Shown here: positions 1 through 9,019 of the stretch, piece by piece
Layout: each line of letters starts with the position of its first letter
How positions within the stretch are numbered: position 1 is the stretch's first letter
Origin: JASHVB01 sp035535035
GTDB taxonomy: Bacteria; Pseudomonadota; Alphaproteobacteria; Acetobacterales; Acetobacteraceae
Direction of reading: 5' to 3'
DNA: 64,000 bases
NCBI GenBank assembly: GCA_035535035.1
Contig: DATLQW010000192.1
Coordinates: 1-64,000 of the forward strand
The notes under the pieces: generated by a model
Seen by the model: only the letters and a program-made list of their open reading frames with translations
Databases searched by the model: none
What the model was told of the DNA's origin: nothing
Made by a program: the position numbers and the translations under genes

Positions 1-53
1 CGGATGCCCCGCACGTAGCGAAACCACGCCGGATGACACGCTTCCATCGCGGC

Positions 54-84
54 GTTCCGTGCCGGGCGCACCGCGGCACGGAAC
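54..84. terminator. Hairpin, possible terminator of a gene left of the window
   Basis: GTTCCGTGCC and GGCACGGAAC form a perfect 10-bp stem around an 11-nt loop. No T-run follows, so termination is only a guess. No coding frame reaches it from the left inside the window. Confidence 0.3.
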
Positions 85-164
85 AAGAACGAAGCGGACA
101 GATCACGAGCTACAAAAACCGGACACATTGACTAGCTAGCAACAAGCCGTTGACACGTTCCGAG

Positions 165-293
165 GTGCATGCCCTGCCGCCGATCGAACTGCCCGGCAGG
201 AGCGCGCGCCTCAGCGTCAGCATGCATCAGGCACTGCCCGAGCGGCTGAATGAAGCGGCGCCCGGGGTTTGCGACGATAGAAGTCGGGCCTGA
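165..293 (+). pseudogene. HicB-type antitoxin C-terminal remnant
   Basis: A 42-codon open stretch reads LPPIELPGRSARLSVSMHQA, then LPERLNEAA. This resembles the linker and ribbon-helix-helix start of HicB antitoxins (typically PPIEPPGRAVRLNISMDEAL, then LARLDAAA). The N-terminal HicB-like fold is absent, the tail after the first RHH helix is scrambled, and no HicA partner is seen. It reads as a decayed fragment, one of several toxin-antitoxin remnants in this window. The family call rests on motif resemblance only. Confidence 0.5.
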
Positions 294-366
294 GTAGATT
301 CCGATCCTGCTGCCCAGCGTTCGGCAACACCATCTGAACCCGTCGCCAACGAAAGGAAACTGCCCT

Positions 367-513
367 ATGCGCTATTCCCTGCTCCTGCTGCCGCTGATGT
401 TCTTGGGTCTTGCCGGATGCGTCATGTCAAATCCCGCCCCGGCACCGACCTCCACCACCTACGTAACGCCGGCGCAACCCCAGGCCACCACCACGGTGAT
501 CCACACGCCGTAA
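367..513 (+). CDS. Small secreted lipoprotein, 48 aa
   Basis: A short hydrophobic leader ends in a lipobox LAGC with the lipidated Cys at position 18. A short Thr/Pro/Ala-rich tail of about 30 residues follows, so this looks like a small outer- or inner-membrane lipoprotein of unknown function. A good ribosome-binding site (AAAGGAAA) lies a few bases upstream of the ATG. Many alphaproteobacteria encode comparable tiny lipoproteins. No partner gene is evident; the next gene is convergent. Confidence 0.65.
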   Translation: MRYSLLLLPLMFLGLAGCVMSNPAPAPTSTTYVTPAQPQATTTVIHTP

Positions 514-768
514 AGCAGCGGCCTCCGCCTGTCGGGATGCGGCGTGGCGTCATGTGCCGGCCCGCCGCGGGGGCGGTGCTGGCTTGGCCGTGCCGGCGTT
601 CGCCTGCGGCGGCTTCTGCCTGACTCCGCACCGGCACGCCGGCGGACGCGAGTGTTTCGCCAGGTGTGGCCGTCGCGGCGGGCGCGGGCGACGTGGCCGC
701 CGCCGGCATGGTCATCAAGCGCTGACGTCCTCTCTCACTTCGCTTGACGGCGTCGTCCGTCTGCCCGC

Positions 769-2097
769 TCACCATGTGGCAAACATGATCCCCACCGCGA
801 CCGCCATCGTTCCGGTGCACAACCACCCCATCGCCCAAAGCGGCCGCGGCAGCACGAAGCGGCCCATCACGTCGCGGCGCATCGCCATGAGCATGATGAT
901 CACCATCAGCGGCACCGCCACCACGCCATTGATCACCGCCGACCAGAACAGCGCCTTGATCGGATCGAGTCCCACGAAATTGATCAGGATGCCGATCAGC
1001 GTGGACACCGCGATCGTGCCGTAGAACGCCTTGGCGTCGAGCGGCTTGCGATCCAGGCCGGTGGTCCAGCCGAGTGCCTCGCCGAGCGCATACGCGCCGG
1101 ACGCCGCGAGCACCGGGACCGCGAGCAGGCCGATGCCGATGATTCCGGTGGCGAACAATGCGAAGGTGAACGCCCCGGCGATCGGCCGCAGCGCCTCGGC
1201 CGCCTGCGTGGAGGTCTGGATGTTGGTGATGCCGTGCGCGTTCAGCGTCGCGGCGGTGCTGACGATGATGAACAGGCTGACCACGTTCGAGTACGCCATC
1301 CCGACATAGGTGTCGAAGCGCATCCGCCCGATCTCGGCCGGCGCCTGCTCCGGCGCGGCGAGCAACGGGTGCGCCGCGGGATCGATCCGCTCGTCCTCCG
1401 CCTCCTGTGAGGATTGCCAGAAGAAGCAATACGGCGTGATGGTGGTGCCCAGCACCGCGACCACGGTGACGACGTAGTTCGTGTCCAGCGAGAAATTCGG
1501 CACGAAGGTGCGATACAGCACCAGCCCCCAGGGCACGTGCACCACGAGCGCGACCGCCACATAGGAGAGCAAGACGAAGCTGGTCCATTTCAGGACGCCG
1601 ACGTAGCGCTCGTAGCTGGAGAACACCTCGAGCCAGACACAGCCGATCGCGAAGCCGACGACATAGAGGCTGGCCGGGCCGCGGACCAGCAGCTTCAACG
1701 CCGCCCCCATCGCGCCGAGATCGGCGCCGAGATTGATGGCGTTCGCCGCGAGCAGCAGTCCGACGATCACGCGCAGCAGCCAGGCCGGGTAATGCGCGCG
1801 GATGTTGCCGGCGATGCCCTGGCCGGTCACCCGGCCCATGCGCGCGCTGATCTCCTGGATGGCCGCCATCAGCGGGAAGCAGAACAGCATCACCCAGCAC
1901 ATCGCGTAGCCGAACTGCGCGCCGGCTTGCGAGTAGGTGGCGATCCCGCTCGGATCGTCGTCGGAGGCGCCGGTGATCAGCCCCGGGCCGAGCCGGCCGA
2001 GCAATCCCTTGTGCCCCGGACGGCGGGGGGCACGATGCCGGGCGATGCGAGCCGCCAGCACCGCGCGTGCCTTGGCGTGGGTCTTTGTTTTCGTCAT
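769..2097 (-). CDS. Nramp-family divalent metal transporter-like protein
   Basis: A 442-aa polytopic membrane protein of the Nramp (SLC11) superfamily, expected to move divalent cations across the inner membrane. The Nramp TM1 motif region is present as DDDPSGIATY (residues 46-55), where classical Mn/Fe transporters have DPGN. The TM6 region reads TTITPYCFFW (218-227), where classical members have a Met-Pro-His motif. The metal-coordinating Asn and Met are therefore not conserved, which places it in a divergent branch whose cation cannot be read from sequence. It is monocistronic. A TATAAC hexamer lies in the upstream region and no recognisable Mur/Fur operator was found. Confidence 0.85.
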   Translation of the reverse strand: MTKTKTHAKARAVLAARIARHRAPRRPGHKGLLGRLGPGLITGASDDDPSGIATYSQAGAQFGYAMCWVMLFCFPLMAAIQEISARMGRVTGQGIAGNIRAHYPAWLLRVIVGLLLAANAINLGADLGAMGAALKLLVRGPASLYVVGFAIGCVWLEVFSSYERYVGVLKWTSFVLLSYVAVALVVHVPWGLVLYRTFVPNFSLDTNYVVTVVAVLGTTITPYCFFWQSSQEAEDERIDPAAHPLLAAPEQAPAEIGRMRFDTYVGMAYSNVVSLFIIVSTAATLNAHGITNIQTSTQAAEALRPIAGAFTFALFATGIIGIGLLAVPVLAASGAYALGEALGWTTGLDRKPLDAKAFYGTIAVSTLIGILINFVGLDPIKALFWSAVINGVVAVPLMVIIMLMAMRRDVMGRFVLPRPLWAMGWLCTGTMAVAVGIMFATW

Positions 2098-2451
2098 GTC
2101 GCCCGCATGGCCTTCGGTGAGGTGGCAAGCATAGCCGTGTTGTTATACCACGCCCAAAAGGTTGATCTACGCGTGCGGGCGCCGAGCAACCTGTCATTGC
2201 TAGGAGCGGAGCGACGCGGCAATCCCCCGCGGGAGGAGCCGCCCTCACTCACGCGAGGGATTGCCGTGGTGTTCGGCGCCGTTGCGGTGAGGCGCTGGCG
2301 CAACGTGCTGGGCCGTACCACGTGGGAGTTCCAGGGCGATCCCGAGCATAGCCGGCGCTACTTCACGGAAATGATCCGCCAGGCACGCGTCATCGCGCGC
2401 GGGCCGCCGCTGTCGGAGGACGGCGCGGAATGGGCCGGCAAGGCGGGCACC
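2098..2451. other. Intergenic stretch without a confident gene
   Basis: It holds the upstream region of the Nramp-like gene and a REP-like element (listed separately). A short plus-strand stretch around 2285-2420 looks mildly coding (for example RRWRNVLGRTTWEF) but has no start, no homology I recognise, and runs into the 3' end of the convergent gene. Confidence 0.4.
2191..2237. repeat. REP-like dispersed element, copy A
   Basis: It starts TGTCATTGC and ends GCAATCCCCCGC plus GGAGG. The same start, core and end recur at 26102-26148. GGGATTGCCG about 30 bp further on is a rough inverted copy of CGGCAATCCC, so the element can fold. Such TGTCATTGC...GCAATCC elements are typical dispersed intergenic repeats in this bacterial group. 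Confidence 0.55.
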
Positions 2452-3564
2452 TCAAAGCGACACCGAACGCAGCGGGGGGAAAGCCCCGCGCTGGTTCGCG
2501 CACCGGCCCGACGTGCTGCCCGGGCGCCGCGCGCGATGGCGCACCAGGGTCAATCCGCCGACCGCCATGCCCAGCAAGGTGAGCGAGGCTGGTTCATTCA
2601 CCGGATTATAGCCAATGGCCTGCATCATCTGGTACTCAGGCGACGCCACTGTCTCGTTCGCCGCCTGGCCGGCGCAGGTGAAAGCGTCCTGCACGCGGGC
2701 CGGGCAGCCGGTGGAAAGGAAGTCCGCAAAATCGCCGTTGGGGTTCTGATTGAAGCCGACGATGTTCGTGTTGCCGCCATCGACCGAAAGATATGCCGTC
2801 GCGCCGGACGACGTGGAGAAGCTCGGCCGGAGTGGCGCGCTGTAGCGGTAGAGGTCCAGCGGGCCGTCATAATAGGTGAGCGGTCGGCTGGAATTGTCGA
2901 GGCCATAACCGGCAATGACGTTGAGCGTCGAACCCGCGCCGCCGCCGCCGAGGACTTCATCCACCTCATGCTCCACGACGCGTATCGCGTCGTAACCCGA
3001 GCCAACCGGACGCGTGTCATCCAGTGTCTGGGTACTGCTGAGGGTGACGACGCCGTCATAAGCCTGTCCGCAAGTGCTCACGAAGGCACCGCTTGCATTG
3101 AAGCAGGGTGTGGCACCGGTGACCCCCAGTCCGACCCGGAGCAGGGCGGTGGTTGCGGCAATCGGGCGTGACCCGTTTGCGTCGTTGCCGTATGCCAAAT
3201 TGGCAACCGCCGCGGCCAGTGTGGTGTTGGCTGGATGCGCGGCGGCGTCGGCTGCCAGCAGGCTGGTGTAGTTGCTGTAGGAGACACCGTCCAGCCCTTC
3301 GTTGCTCTGGCCGAGGAAACCGCCCGGGCCGGTGGTGAACAGGATGCTCACCGTGCCGGGGTTGCTGTACAGGCTGCCGATGGCGTTGACCGCGGTGTCG
3401 ATGGCGGTTTCGATCGCGCCGGCATTCGCGGCGGCCGTGATCGAGCTTCCGAATCCGGCGTCGATGACCAGCGCGTTTGCCCGGGTCGCCGCGAGGAGCG
3501 CGATACAGGCCAGGGCCGACATTCCGGCCAGACGGGCGACGCGATCACGGTTCGGCCGCAACAT
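2452..3564 (-). CDS. PEP-CTERM protein with HExxE metalloprotease-like motif
   Basis: A 370-aa exported protein: N-terminal signal peptide (hydrophobic segment ending near ANA, residue 31), an Ala/Ser/Gly-rich extracellular body, and a C-terminal PEP-CTERM sorting signal (NEPASLTLLGMAVGG, then a basic RHRARRP tail). That signal sends proteins to exosortase processing in EPS-producing bacteria. About residue 198 lies EHEVDEVLGGG, resembling a zincin HExxH helix but with Glu in place of the second His; it matches the putative metalloprotease-like PEP-CTERM proteins. An unusually long tail follows the sorting signal. Peptidase activity is unproven, and no exosortase is in the window. Confidence 0.75.
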   Translation of the reverse strand: MLRPNRDRVARLAGMSALACIALLAATRANALVIDAGFGSSITAAANAGAIETAIDTAVNAIGSLYSNPGTVSILFTTGPGGFLGQSNEGLDGVSYSNYTSLLAADAAAHPANTTLAAAVANLAYGNDANGSRPIAATTALLRVGLGVTGATPCFNASGAFVSTCGQAYDGVVTLSSTQTLDDTRPVGSGYDAIRVVEHEVDEVLGGGGAGSTLNVIAGYGLDNSSRPLTYYDGPLDLYRYSAPLRPSFSTSSGATAYLSVDGGNTNIVGFNQNPNGDFADFLSTGCPARVQDAFTCAGQAANETVASPEYQMMQAIGYNPVNEPASLTLLGMAVGGLTLVRHRARRPGSTSGRCANQRGAFPPLRSVSL

Positions 3565-3656
3565 GCCCGGTTCTCCACCCGTTTGGTCCGCTGATTACAA
3601 GGGAGGCCAGCGGCGGAACAAGGGAATTGCCGCTCGCTGCGGCCAAACAGCGAAAG

Positions 3657-5183
3657 CTATCGCCCAGCGCTTGTCGCGACCTCGCGCGGCAGGTCGGTCT
3701 GCCAACCGCCGCCCAGCGCCTTGTACAGTGCCACCAGGTTCTCCGAGACCGTCGTCGTGCTGTCCGCCAATTGCAACTGCGAGGACAGCAGGCTGCGCTC
3801 GGCGTCCAGCACCGTCAGGAAGTCCGCCACGCCCTGCTGGTAGCGGCTCTGCGCCAGGCCCAGCGCCCTGCGGCTCTGCGCCACCGCCAGCACCAGTTGG
3901 TCGCGCCGGGCTTGCTCGGTCTGGTAGGCGGTCAGTGCATTGTCCACGTCGTGGAAGGCTTGCAGCACGGTCTTCTGGTAGAAAACCGCCGCCTCCTCCT
4001 GCTGCGCCTTGCGCAACCGTAGCGTCGCCTTGAGCTGGCCGCCCTCGAAGATCGGAATGGTGATGCCAGGACCGGCAGCATACTCGCGCGCGCCGAGGCG
4101 GAAGAAATTCGCCGGCTGCAGGGCCTGCAGGCCGATGCTGCCGGACAGCGTCACCGACGGATAGAACGCCGCCACGGCGACGCCGATATTGGCGGTGGCC
4201 GCGTGCAGTTGCGCCTCGGCCTGCATCACGTCGGGCCGCCGGCGCGCGAGTTGCGAGGGCAGCCCGATCGGCACGCGCGGCGGCACCGGCGGCACCGGCC
4301 GCGCCTCGGCGAGTTCGCCGCGCAGCGCGTTCGGCGGCTGCCCCAGCAACAGGCTCAGCGCATTGATATCCGCCGCCTCCTGCTGCTCGAGATCGGGGAT
4401 CTGCGCCATGGTGGTGCGCAACTGGGCCGAGGCGTTGGCCACGTCGAGGTCGGTGGTCACCCCGCCGGCCGCCCGCTGCTGGGTGAGCTGCAGGCTCTGC
4501 CGTGCCGTGTGCACGTTGTCGTGGGCGATGCGCAACTGGGTCTGCACGCCGCGCAAGGCGATGTAGTCGCGCGCAACCTCGGCCAGGCTGGACAGTAGAA
4601 CGGCACGGCGCGCCTCGGCCGCGGCCCGCACCGAGGCGGTGGCGGATTCGACCGAGCGCTTCACGCCGCCCCACAGGTCCAGCTCCCACGATGCGTCAAA
4701 GCCGGCCTGATAGACGCTGAACGGCGCTAGGTTGGCACTGCGCAGGCCACCGGCGGTGTTGCCGGACCTGCCATTGGCGCCGAGCGGATTGGGCGCGCTG
4801 GCGAACTGGCCGAAATTGCTGGCCTTCTGCCGCGTGTAGGAGGTGTTGGCGTTGAACGCCGGGAACTCCGATGCGCGGGCCACGCCGAGCTGGGCGCGCG
4901 ACTCGGCCAGCCGCGTGGTGGCGACGCGCACGTCCAGGTTCTCCGCCGCGACGCGGCGTTCCAGCGCGGTGAGCTCGGCGTCGTGGAACAGGTTCCACCA
5001 GTCTGGATCGACCGGTGCGGCGACCGGGATGGAGGGTTCCGCCGATACCTTCTCCCGCGGTCCGGCGAACCAGGATGCGGGCGACGCCCAGGACGGGGCC
5101 CGGAAGTTCGGCCCCACCGTGCAACCGCCAAGCACCACCGACGAAGCCAGCACCGCTCCAGCGGCAAAAACAACTCGCAGCAT
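3657..5183 (-). CDS. RND efflux outer-membrane lipoprotein (NodT/OprM family)
   Basis: A 508-aa outer-membrane channel of tripartite drug efflux or type I export. The chosen start gives a lipoprotein signal with lipobox LGGC (Cys21), followed by TVGPNF, the usual NodT-family opening. Two outer-membrane-factor repeats follow, with typical coiled-coil segments (VATTRLAESRAQLGVARA; LGLAQSRYQQGVADFLTVLD). The frame stays open 194 codons upstream, but that part is non-coding in character. A purine-rich GTGGGGGA sits just before this ATG. No membrane-fusion or RND pump gene is adjacent, so it must pair with a pump encoded elsewhere. Confidence 0.88.
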   Translation of the reverse strand: MLRVVFAAGAVLASSVVLGGCTVGPNFRAPSWASPASWFAGPREKVSAEPSIPVAAPVDPDWWNLFHDAELTALERRVAAENLDVRVATTRLAESRAQLGVARASEFPAFNANTSYTRQKASNFGQFASAPNPLGANGRSGNTAGGLRSANLAPFSVYQAGFDASWELDLWGGVKRSVESATASVRAAAEARRAVLLSSLAEVARDYIALRGVQTQLRIAHDNVHTARQSLQLTQQRAAGGVTTDLDVANASAQLRTTMAQIPDLEQQEAADINALSLLLGQPPNALRGELAEARPVPPVPPRVPIGLPSQLARRRPDVMQAEAQLHAATANIGVAVAAFYPSVTLSGSIGLQALQPANFFRLGAREYAAGPGITIPIFEGGQLKATLRLRKAQQEEAAVFYQKTVLQAFHDVDNALTAYQTEQARRDQLVLAVAQSRRALGLAQSRYQQGVADFLTVLDAERSLLSSQLQLADSTTTVSENLVALYKALGGGWQTDLPREVATSAGR

Positions 5184-5985
5184 AGTCCCCCACTTGCACT
5201 CTGTCCGGCCCCGACGCGCCGGCGCCGTCCCTTCCGGCATCCGCGGCAGGAACAGCGCCAGCGGCCGAAGGGACAACGCCGGCACGCCAGGCAGCCGGAA
5301 GATGTCGAGACGGCCCATCATCGTTGCCTGTGCCTGCACCACCGCGTTGCCCGGTGCAAGGGGTGTGGGCCAGCCATAGCCGGTGGAGGGCGCGATGTGC
5401 TCTGCCGGCCGCGCATGGTGGAGCTGCGCTCGTGCCCTCGGAAGCGTGGTGCTGACGGGACACAAGGACAGAGCCGCCCGCCATGTCGTCATGACGGGCC
5501 CGCGGCTGCCTGTCATTGCGGTGAGGGCGGCGGTGACCGGGTTTGGCCTTGGCGAGCGCTCTCCAGCTTGGCGGCCGGTCCCGGGTCCCAGGCGGGAGGG
5601 GTGGGTCAGATTGAATGCCGGCGCGCCACCGCAAAGCCGCGATAGCCGGGGCGTCCGATGACCCTTAACGCTATCTGGCGCCGACAATATCCAACGGGCG
5701 ACCGTCTGCTTGTCGCCGTTCACATTCCAGAGCGGACGTTCCGGAGTCGGCCACGGCGCGCCCATCGCTGCCGTTCAGTCGAGTGACGTTGCTCGTCCAA
5801 ATCAGACGTTCCATCCGCCGTCCTCTCGGCCCGCGGCGGGTGGGGACCAGATTCTGCTCGTCGCGCCCGCCCACCGGCACCGTCCATGACGGTGATGGAA
5901 CCAGCACCGGTGAGATCCAATGAGCCTTCGGTATTACCTTGCCCCAAGCGAGAGTCCCGGTGCACGCGTCTGCCGGCCCATCGCC
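5184..5985. other. 800-bp intergenic stretch, nothing identified
   Basis: Open frames here are compositional, with poor codon bias and no recognisable domains. A partial REP-like start (CCTGTCATTGC near 5510) and the short palindrome GTCATGAC (near 5489) are the only structured elements I see. It probably holds the promoter of the efflux lipoprotein. Confidence 0.4.
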
Positions 5986-6174
5986 CTATCGCTCCCGGAC
6001 CGGGGCGGAGCCTGACGACTTAACGGCGTTGATGGCGGCAAGACAGTCCTCCTTGTTATAGTATTTCTCGACACTCTGCGCGGCTATCCGACCCAGTGGG
6101 TTGTAGAGCGTCCAGCGCCAGAGATTTGAACCTGGTTCCAGGTATATCAGATAGTGGTATTGCGCCTGATCCAC
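5986..6174 (-). CDS. Small conserved-looking protein, 62 aa, GTG start
   Basis: The sequence MDQAQYHYLIYLEPGSNLWR...NPLGRIAAQS...YYNKEDCLAAINAVKSS has the layout of DUF1508/YegP-like domains (aromatic-rich beta strands, then a helix with AINAVKSS). I chose the GTG because AAGGAG lies 6 nt upstream and because codons further 5' fall in the end of the GST gene. It starts 14 nt after the GST stop, so the two are probably cotranscribed. Function is unknown and the family match is tentative. Confidence 0.55.
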   Translation of the reverse strand: MDQAQYHYLIYLEPGSNLWRWTLYNPLGRIAAQSVEKYYNKEDCLAAINAVKSSGSAPVRER

Positions 6175-6188
6175 CGGTTGCTCCTTGA

Positions 6189-6887
6189 TCACGCCGCGTG
6201 GCTGGCGGCCGCATGCGTGTCGTCGCTGTCGAACGGAGTCTCGCCGGGCTCGGTCGCGCGCATGGATGGTCGCCGGCGGAACCGCTCGTACCAGCGGGCG
6301 AGGTTGGGGGCGATAGCGCGCCAATCATCCTCGGGGAAGCGGAAATCCGAAACGCCGCACGCGCACCCCGCGGCGATCTGGCCGAGATCGACGTCGGCGC
6401 GGAAGTCATGCGACAGCTCGTCCAGACGCTGATAGCAGCGGTCCATCCGCTCCATCATCTTCCGGACGAAGCTGGGCGAGAATTCCTGCTTGTTCTGCGA
6501 CGCGTCGCGCTTCCGCAGCATCTCCGCGCGGCGCATCACCTGGCATTCCATGATCCCGCTGGTCGCCACCGACACCACGGACAATATGTGCCACCGCTCC
6601 TGCCCGCTTCGCGGACACAGGCGATAATCGCCAAGCTCGTCGTTCAGGTACTCGCAGATCAGCGATGATTCGGTCAGGCGTTCGCCATCCTCGGTCACCA
6701 GCGCGGGAATGCGGGCGATCGGTGTCGCCGCGAGGAAGTCGCTCCGATACGGCACCGTCTCGGTGCCCCAGGAATGCGGCCATTTCGTCGGGATGATCTC
6801 CACCCGGTCTTCGAGGCCAAGCTCCCGGATCGCGACCGAGCATTTGCGGACGAAGGGCGATGCCGGCGTGTGGAACAGCTTCATCAT
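6189..6887 (-). CDS. Glutathione S-transferase family protein
   Basis: A 232-aa cytosolic protein with an N-terminal thioredoxin-like domain: FHTPASPFVRKC around residues 5-16 carries the catalytic Ser/Cys region, IARIPAL is the cis-Pro loop, and ESSLICEYLND is the glutathione-contacting segment. An all-helical C-terminal domain with an ARWYERFRRRPS motif follows. GSTs conjugate or reduce electrophiles with glutathione; the substrate is not predictable. The ATG is doubled (MMK), so either Met may be used. It is followed by the 62-aa gene. Confidence 0.85.
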   Translation of the reverse strand: MMKLFHTPASPFVRKCSVAIRELGLEDRVEIIPTKWPHSWGTETVPYRSDFLAATPIARIPALVTEDGERLTESSLICEYLNDELGDYRLCPRSGQERWHILSVVSVATSGIMECQVMRRAEMLRKRDASQNKQEFSPSFVRKMMERMDRCYQRLDELSHDFRADVDLGQIAAGCACGVSDFRFPEDDWRAIAPNLARWYERFRRRPSMRATEPGETPFDSDDTHAAASHAA

Positions 6888-7019
6888 GGGTGAAATTGCT
6901 TCGTCCGGCGCATGTGTTTCCGCTCCCCGAATTGGCGCGAGTCTGCCCGACGGAGGGTGCGTGTCAAGGCGACCATGCGACCAGACATAGACAACACGAC
7001 CGCTCCGGGCCGCAGACCG

Positions 7020-7838
7020 TTACGAGCCCGACGTTTGCCAGCCGATCCAGTCGCAGAACGCCTGGCCCATCACCAGGTCAAGGTCGGCGCCACGCAACCA
7101 GGGCAATTCCTCGGTGAACAGTGTCACGCATTGGCGCCACGTACAATGCATGCGGGTGATGTCGGTGCCCCAGAACATGCGTCGCGGACCGAACGCGTCG
7201 AACACACGGTGCAGCGCGTCGTGTATGCTGCGGAACGGATATGGGTCCAGCGCATAGCCGGGCTGACCGGTCGCCTTCACCGCCACGTTCGGATGCCTCG
7301 CCAATGCCAGCAACTGCGGCAGGTTGCGATAGGCGCCGTCCGCACCCTCCGTCGCGCGCGGCACCCCCATGTGATCGATACTGATCTTCAGTCCGGGATG
7401 ACGCTCGGCGATTTCGCCAATCCGCGGCAGGAATGCCGATGCCTGAAGAGAAACCGGAATGTTCAGGCGTTCGGCCACTGGCCACAGCCAGTCCAGCACG
7501 CCATCGTCCGGCCAGGATTGCGACCGCGGATCGGAGAAGTAGAATCGCAGTCCCTTCATCCCGGGCCGGCTTTTCCAGGTATCGATGGCAGCGCGCTGAT
7601 CTGCCTGATCCAGGTAGAACCACCCCATGATGGCGAAGCGATCGGGATGGGCGCGTGCCGCTTCGACGGCCAGCTCGTTCGAATCAGGGTCCCACATCAC
7701 TGGGTGGATCACCGCGCGATCGACGCCGGCGGCGTCCATGGCCGCCAGCGCTTCCTCCTTCAGATAGGGTGTTTGGCGGTGATGGGCGGATGGTGTGCCT
7801 TTGGCCCAGAGGTGGATCTGTGCGTCAACAATCATCAT
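7020..7838 (-). CDS. Amidohydrolase-family (TIM-barrel) hydrolase
   Basis: A 272-aa metal-dependent hydrolase of the amidohydrolase_2/COG3618 type. It begins MMIVDAQIHLW, where family members carry the metal-binding DxHxH strand (here D-A-Q-I-H, with the first His replaced by Gln). KISIDHMGVPR supplies the strand-6 His, and FWGTDITRMHC the C-terminal metal-binding Asp. Relatives hydrolyse lactones or decarboxylate aromatic acids. It lies downstream of the Ldh-family gene on the same strand, with 88 bp between them, which suggests a shared catabolic pathway of unknown substrate. Confidence 0.82.
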   Translation of the reverse strand: MMIVDAQIHLWAKGTPSAHHRQTPYLKEEALAAMDAAGVDRAVIHPVMWDPDSNELAVEAARAHPDRFAIMGWFYLDQADQRAAIDTWKSRPGMKGLRFYFSDPRSQSWPDDGVLDWLWPVAERLNIPVSLQASAFLPRIGEIAERHPGLKISIDHMGVPRATEGADGAYRNLPQLLALARHPNVAVKATGQPGYALDPYPFRSIHDALHRVFDAFGPRRMFWGTDITRMHCTWRQCVTLFTEELPWLRGADLDLVMGQAFCDWIGWQTSGS

Positions 7839-7926
7839 GGCGGTTGGCTTTCGTTGGATTGTGGGAAGCGATGCCTGCAGCGTGCGCCGTTGGCTGGACG
7901 GCTACGGATCGGGCGGAGCGTTGCCT

Positions 7927-8958
7927 TCAACCGCCGTGATCGAGGTTTCCTTCGGCAAGGCGTCCCAGCGCATCGTGGATCTTCCGATCGATCTCGATCC
8001 CCTCGCGCCCAAGACGCGCGCGTGTCGCGTAGCTGCGCTCTCCCGGAATGCGGATCTCCGCGGTTCCGATCTGTGGTGGCGTGGCCTTGATCGCGCCGAT
8101 CCGCCGGCTGACTTCGTGCCGATACGCATCGGGCGCCAGAAACAGTTCCGGCTTGAACGCGAAGAACACATAGCCGCTTATCGCGTCCGCCGGTCGTATC
8201 CCGGCGGTCAGGGCGCCGAGTGCGTCCATCGCCAAGGCAAGTCCGAAGCCCTTGTAACCGCCCTCCGGGCCACCGAACGGAAGCAGCGCGCCCTGATGGG
8301 CGGTTGCGGCGTCCGTGGTCGGCTGTCCGTCCGGCCCGAGTGCGACACCTGTAGGGATCGGTGTGCCGAGACGGGCGCGGAACTGCAGGTCGGTTCCCAT
8401 GAACGCCGATGTGCCCATGTCGATGACAAGCGGGTCGCTGTCAGTCGGAAAGCCGAAAGCAATCGGGTTGGTGCCGAGCGCCGGCCGCGTGCCGCCGAAC
8501 GGGGCCACCGCCGGCGGGGCCGCCACCGTGTGGATCACCACAAGGCCGGCGCGGGCGATCAGTTCGCAATAGTAAGCGCTGCGCCCGGTCATCCAGGTGT
8601 TGCCGAGGCAAACGACAGCAAGCCCATGCGCCTGCGCGCGGTGGATGGTCGCTTCGGACGCACGATAGGCCGCGATCATGCCCGTCGTGTTGCCGCCGTC
8701 GAGCAGGGCGGTGGCTCCGGTCTCGCGCACCACGCTGACGGGGTTCCGGGGCTGCCGGAAATTCGGGTAGTCGATGACGTTCAGCAGCTTCGGCAGGCCG
8801 GAATACTCGTAGCCGCACAGGGCCGCGTCCAGCACATGATCCGTCAGGATGCGCGCGTCTTCGTCGTCGAACCCGGCGCCACGCATCGCGGTTGCCCCCA
8901 ATGCGCGCGCTTCATCGACCATCAGGTGGATGCGGTCGTTGCCGGCCCCGTCGGTCAT
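7927..8958 (-). CDS. Ldh-family (malate/L-lactate dehydrogenase type) oxidoreductase
   Basis: A 343-aa NAD(P)-dependent oxidoreductase of the family containing MdH/YlbC, ureidoglycolate and piperideine-2-carboxylate reductases. Family features include NPIAFGFPT, PLVIDMGTS, GPEGGYKGFGLAL and GSxFFA-like segments. The usual RGxDSHGxxR motif with the catalytic His is replaced by CGYEYSGLPKLL (around residues 48-59). The SNHFG motif is replaced by NTWMTG. This is therefore a divergent branch, and its substrate and even its chemistry are uncertain. It probably forms an operon with the downstream amidohydrolase. Confidence 0.82.
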   Translation of the reverse strand: MTDGAGNDRIHLMVDEARALGATAMRGAGFDDEDARILTDHVLDAALCGYEYSGLPKLLNVIDYPNFRQPRNPVSVVRETGATALLDGGNTTGMIAAYRASEATIHRAQAHGLAVVCLGNTWMTGRSAYYCELIARAGLVVIHTVAAPPAVAPFGGTRPALGTNPIAFGFPTDSDPLVIDMGTSAFMGTDLQFRARLGTPIPTGVALGPDGQPTTDAATAHQGALLPFGGPEGGYKGFGLALAMDALGALTAGIRPADAISGYVFFAFKPELFLAPDAYRHEVSRRIGAIKATPPQIGTAEIRIPGERSYATRARLGREGIEIDRKIHDALGRLAEGNLDHGG

Positions 8959-9019
8959 CGTGCCATCCTCGTTGTTGCCGGCGCCAGCGTGCCGCCGGAT
9001 CGCACGGCATGTCCATCTC

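Noticed and set aside
5184..5765. 194-codon N-terminal extension of the efflux lipoprotein
   Set aside because: The extension would bury the lipoprotein signal peptide (lipobox at LGGC) inside the protein; its codon character is non-coding.
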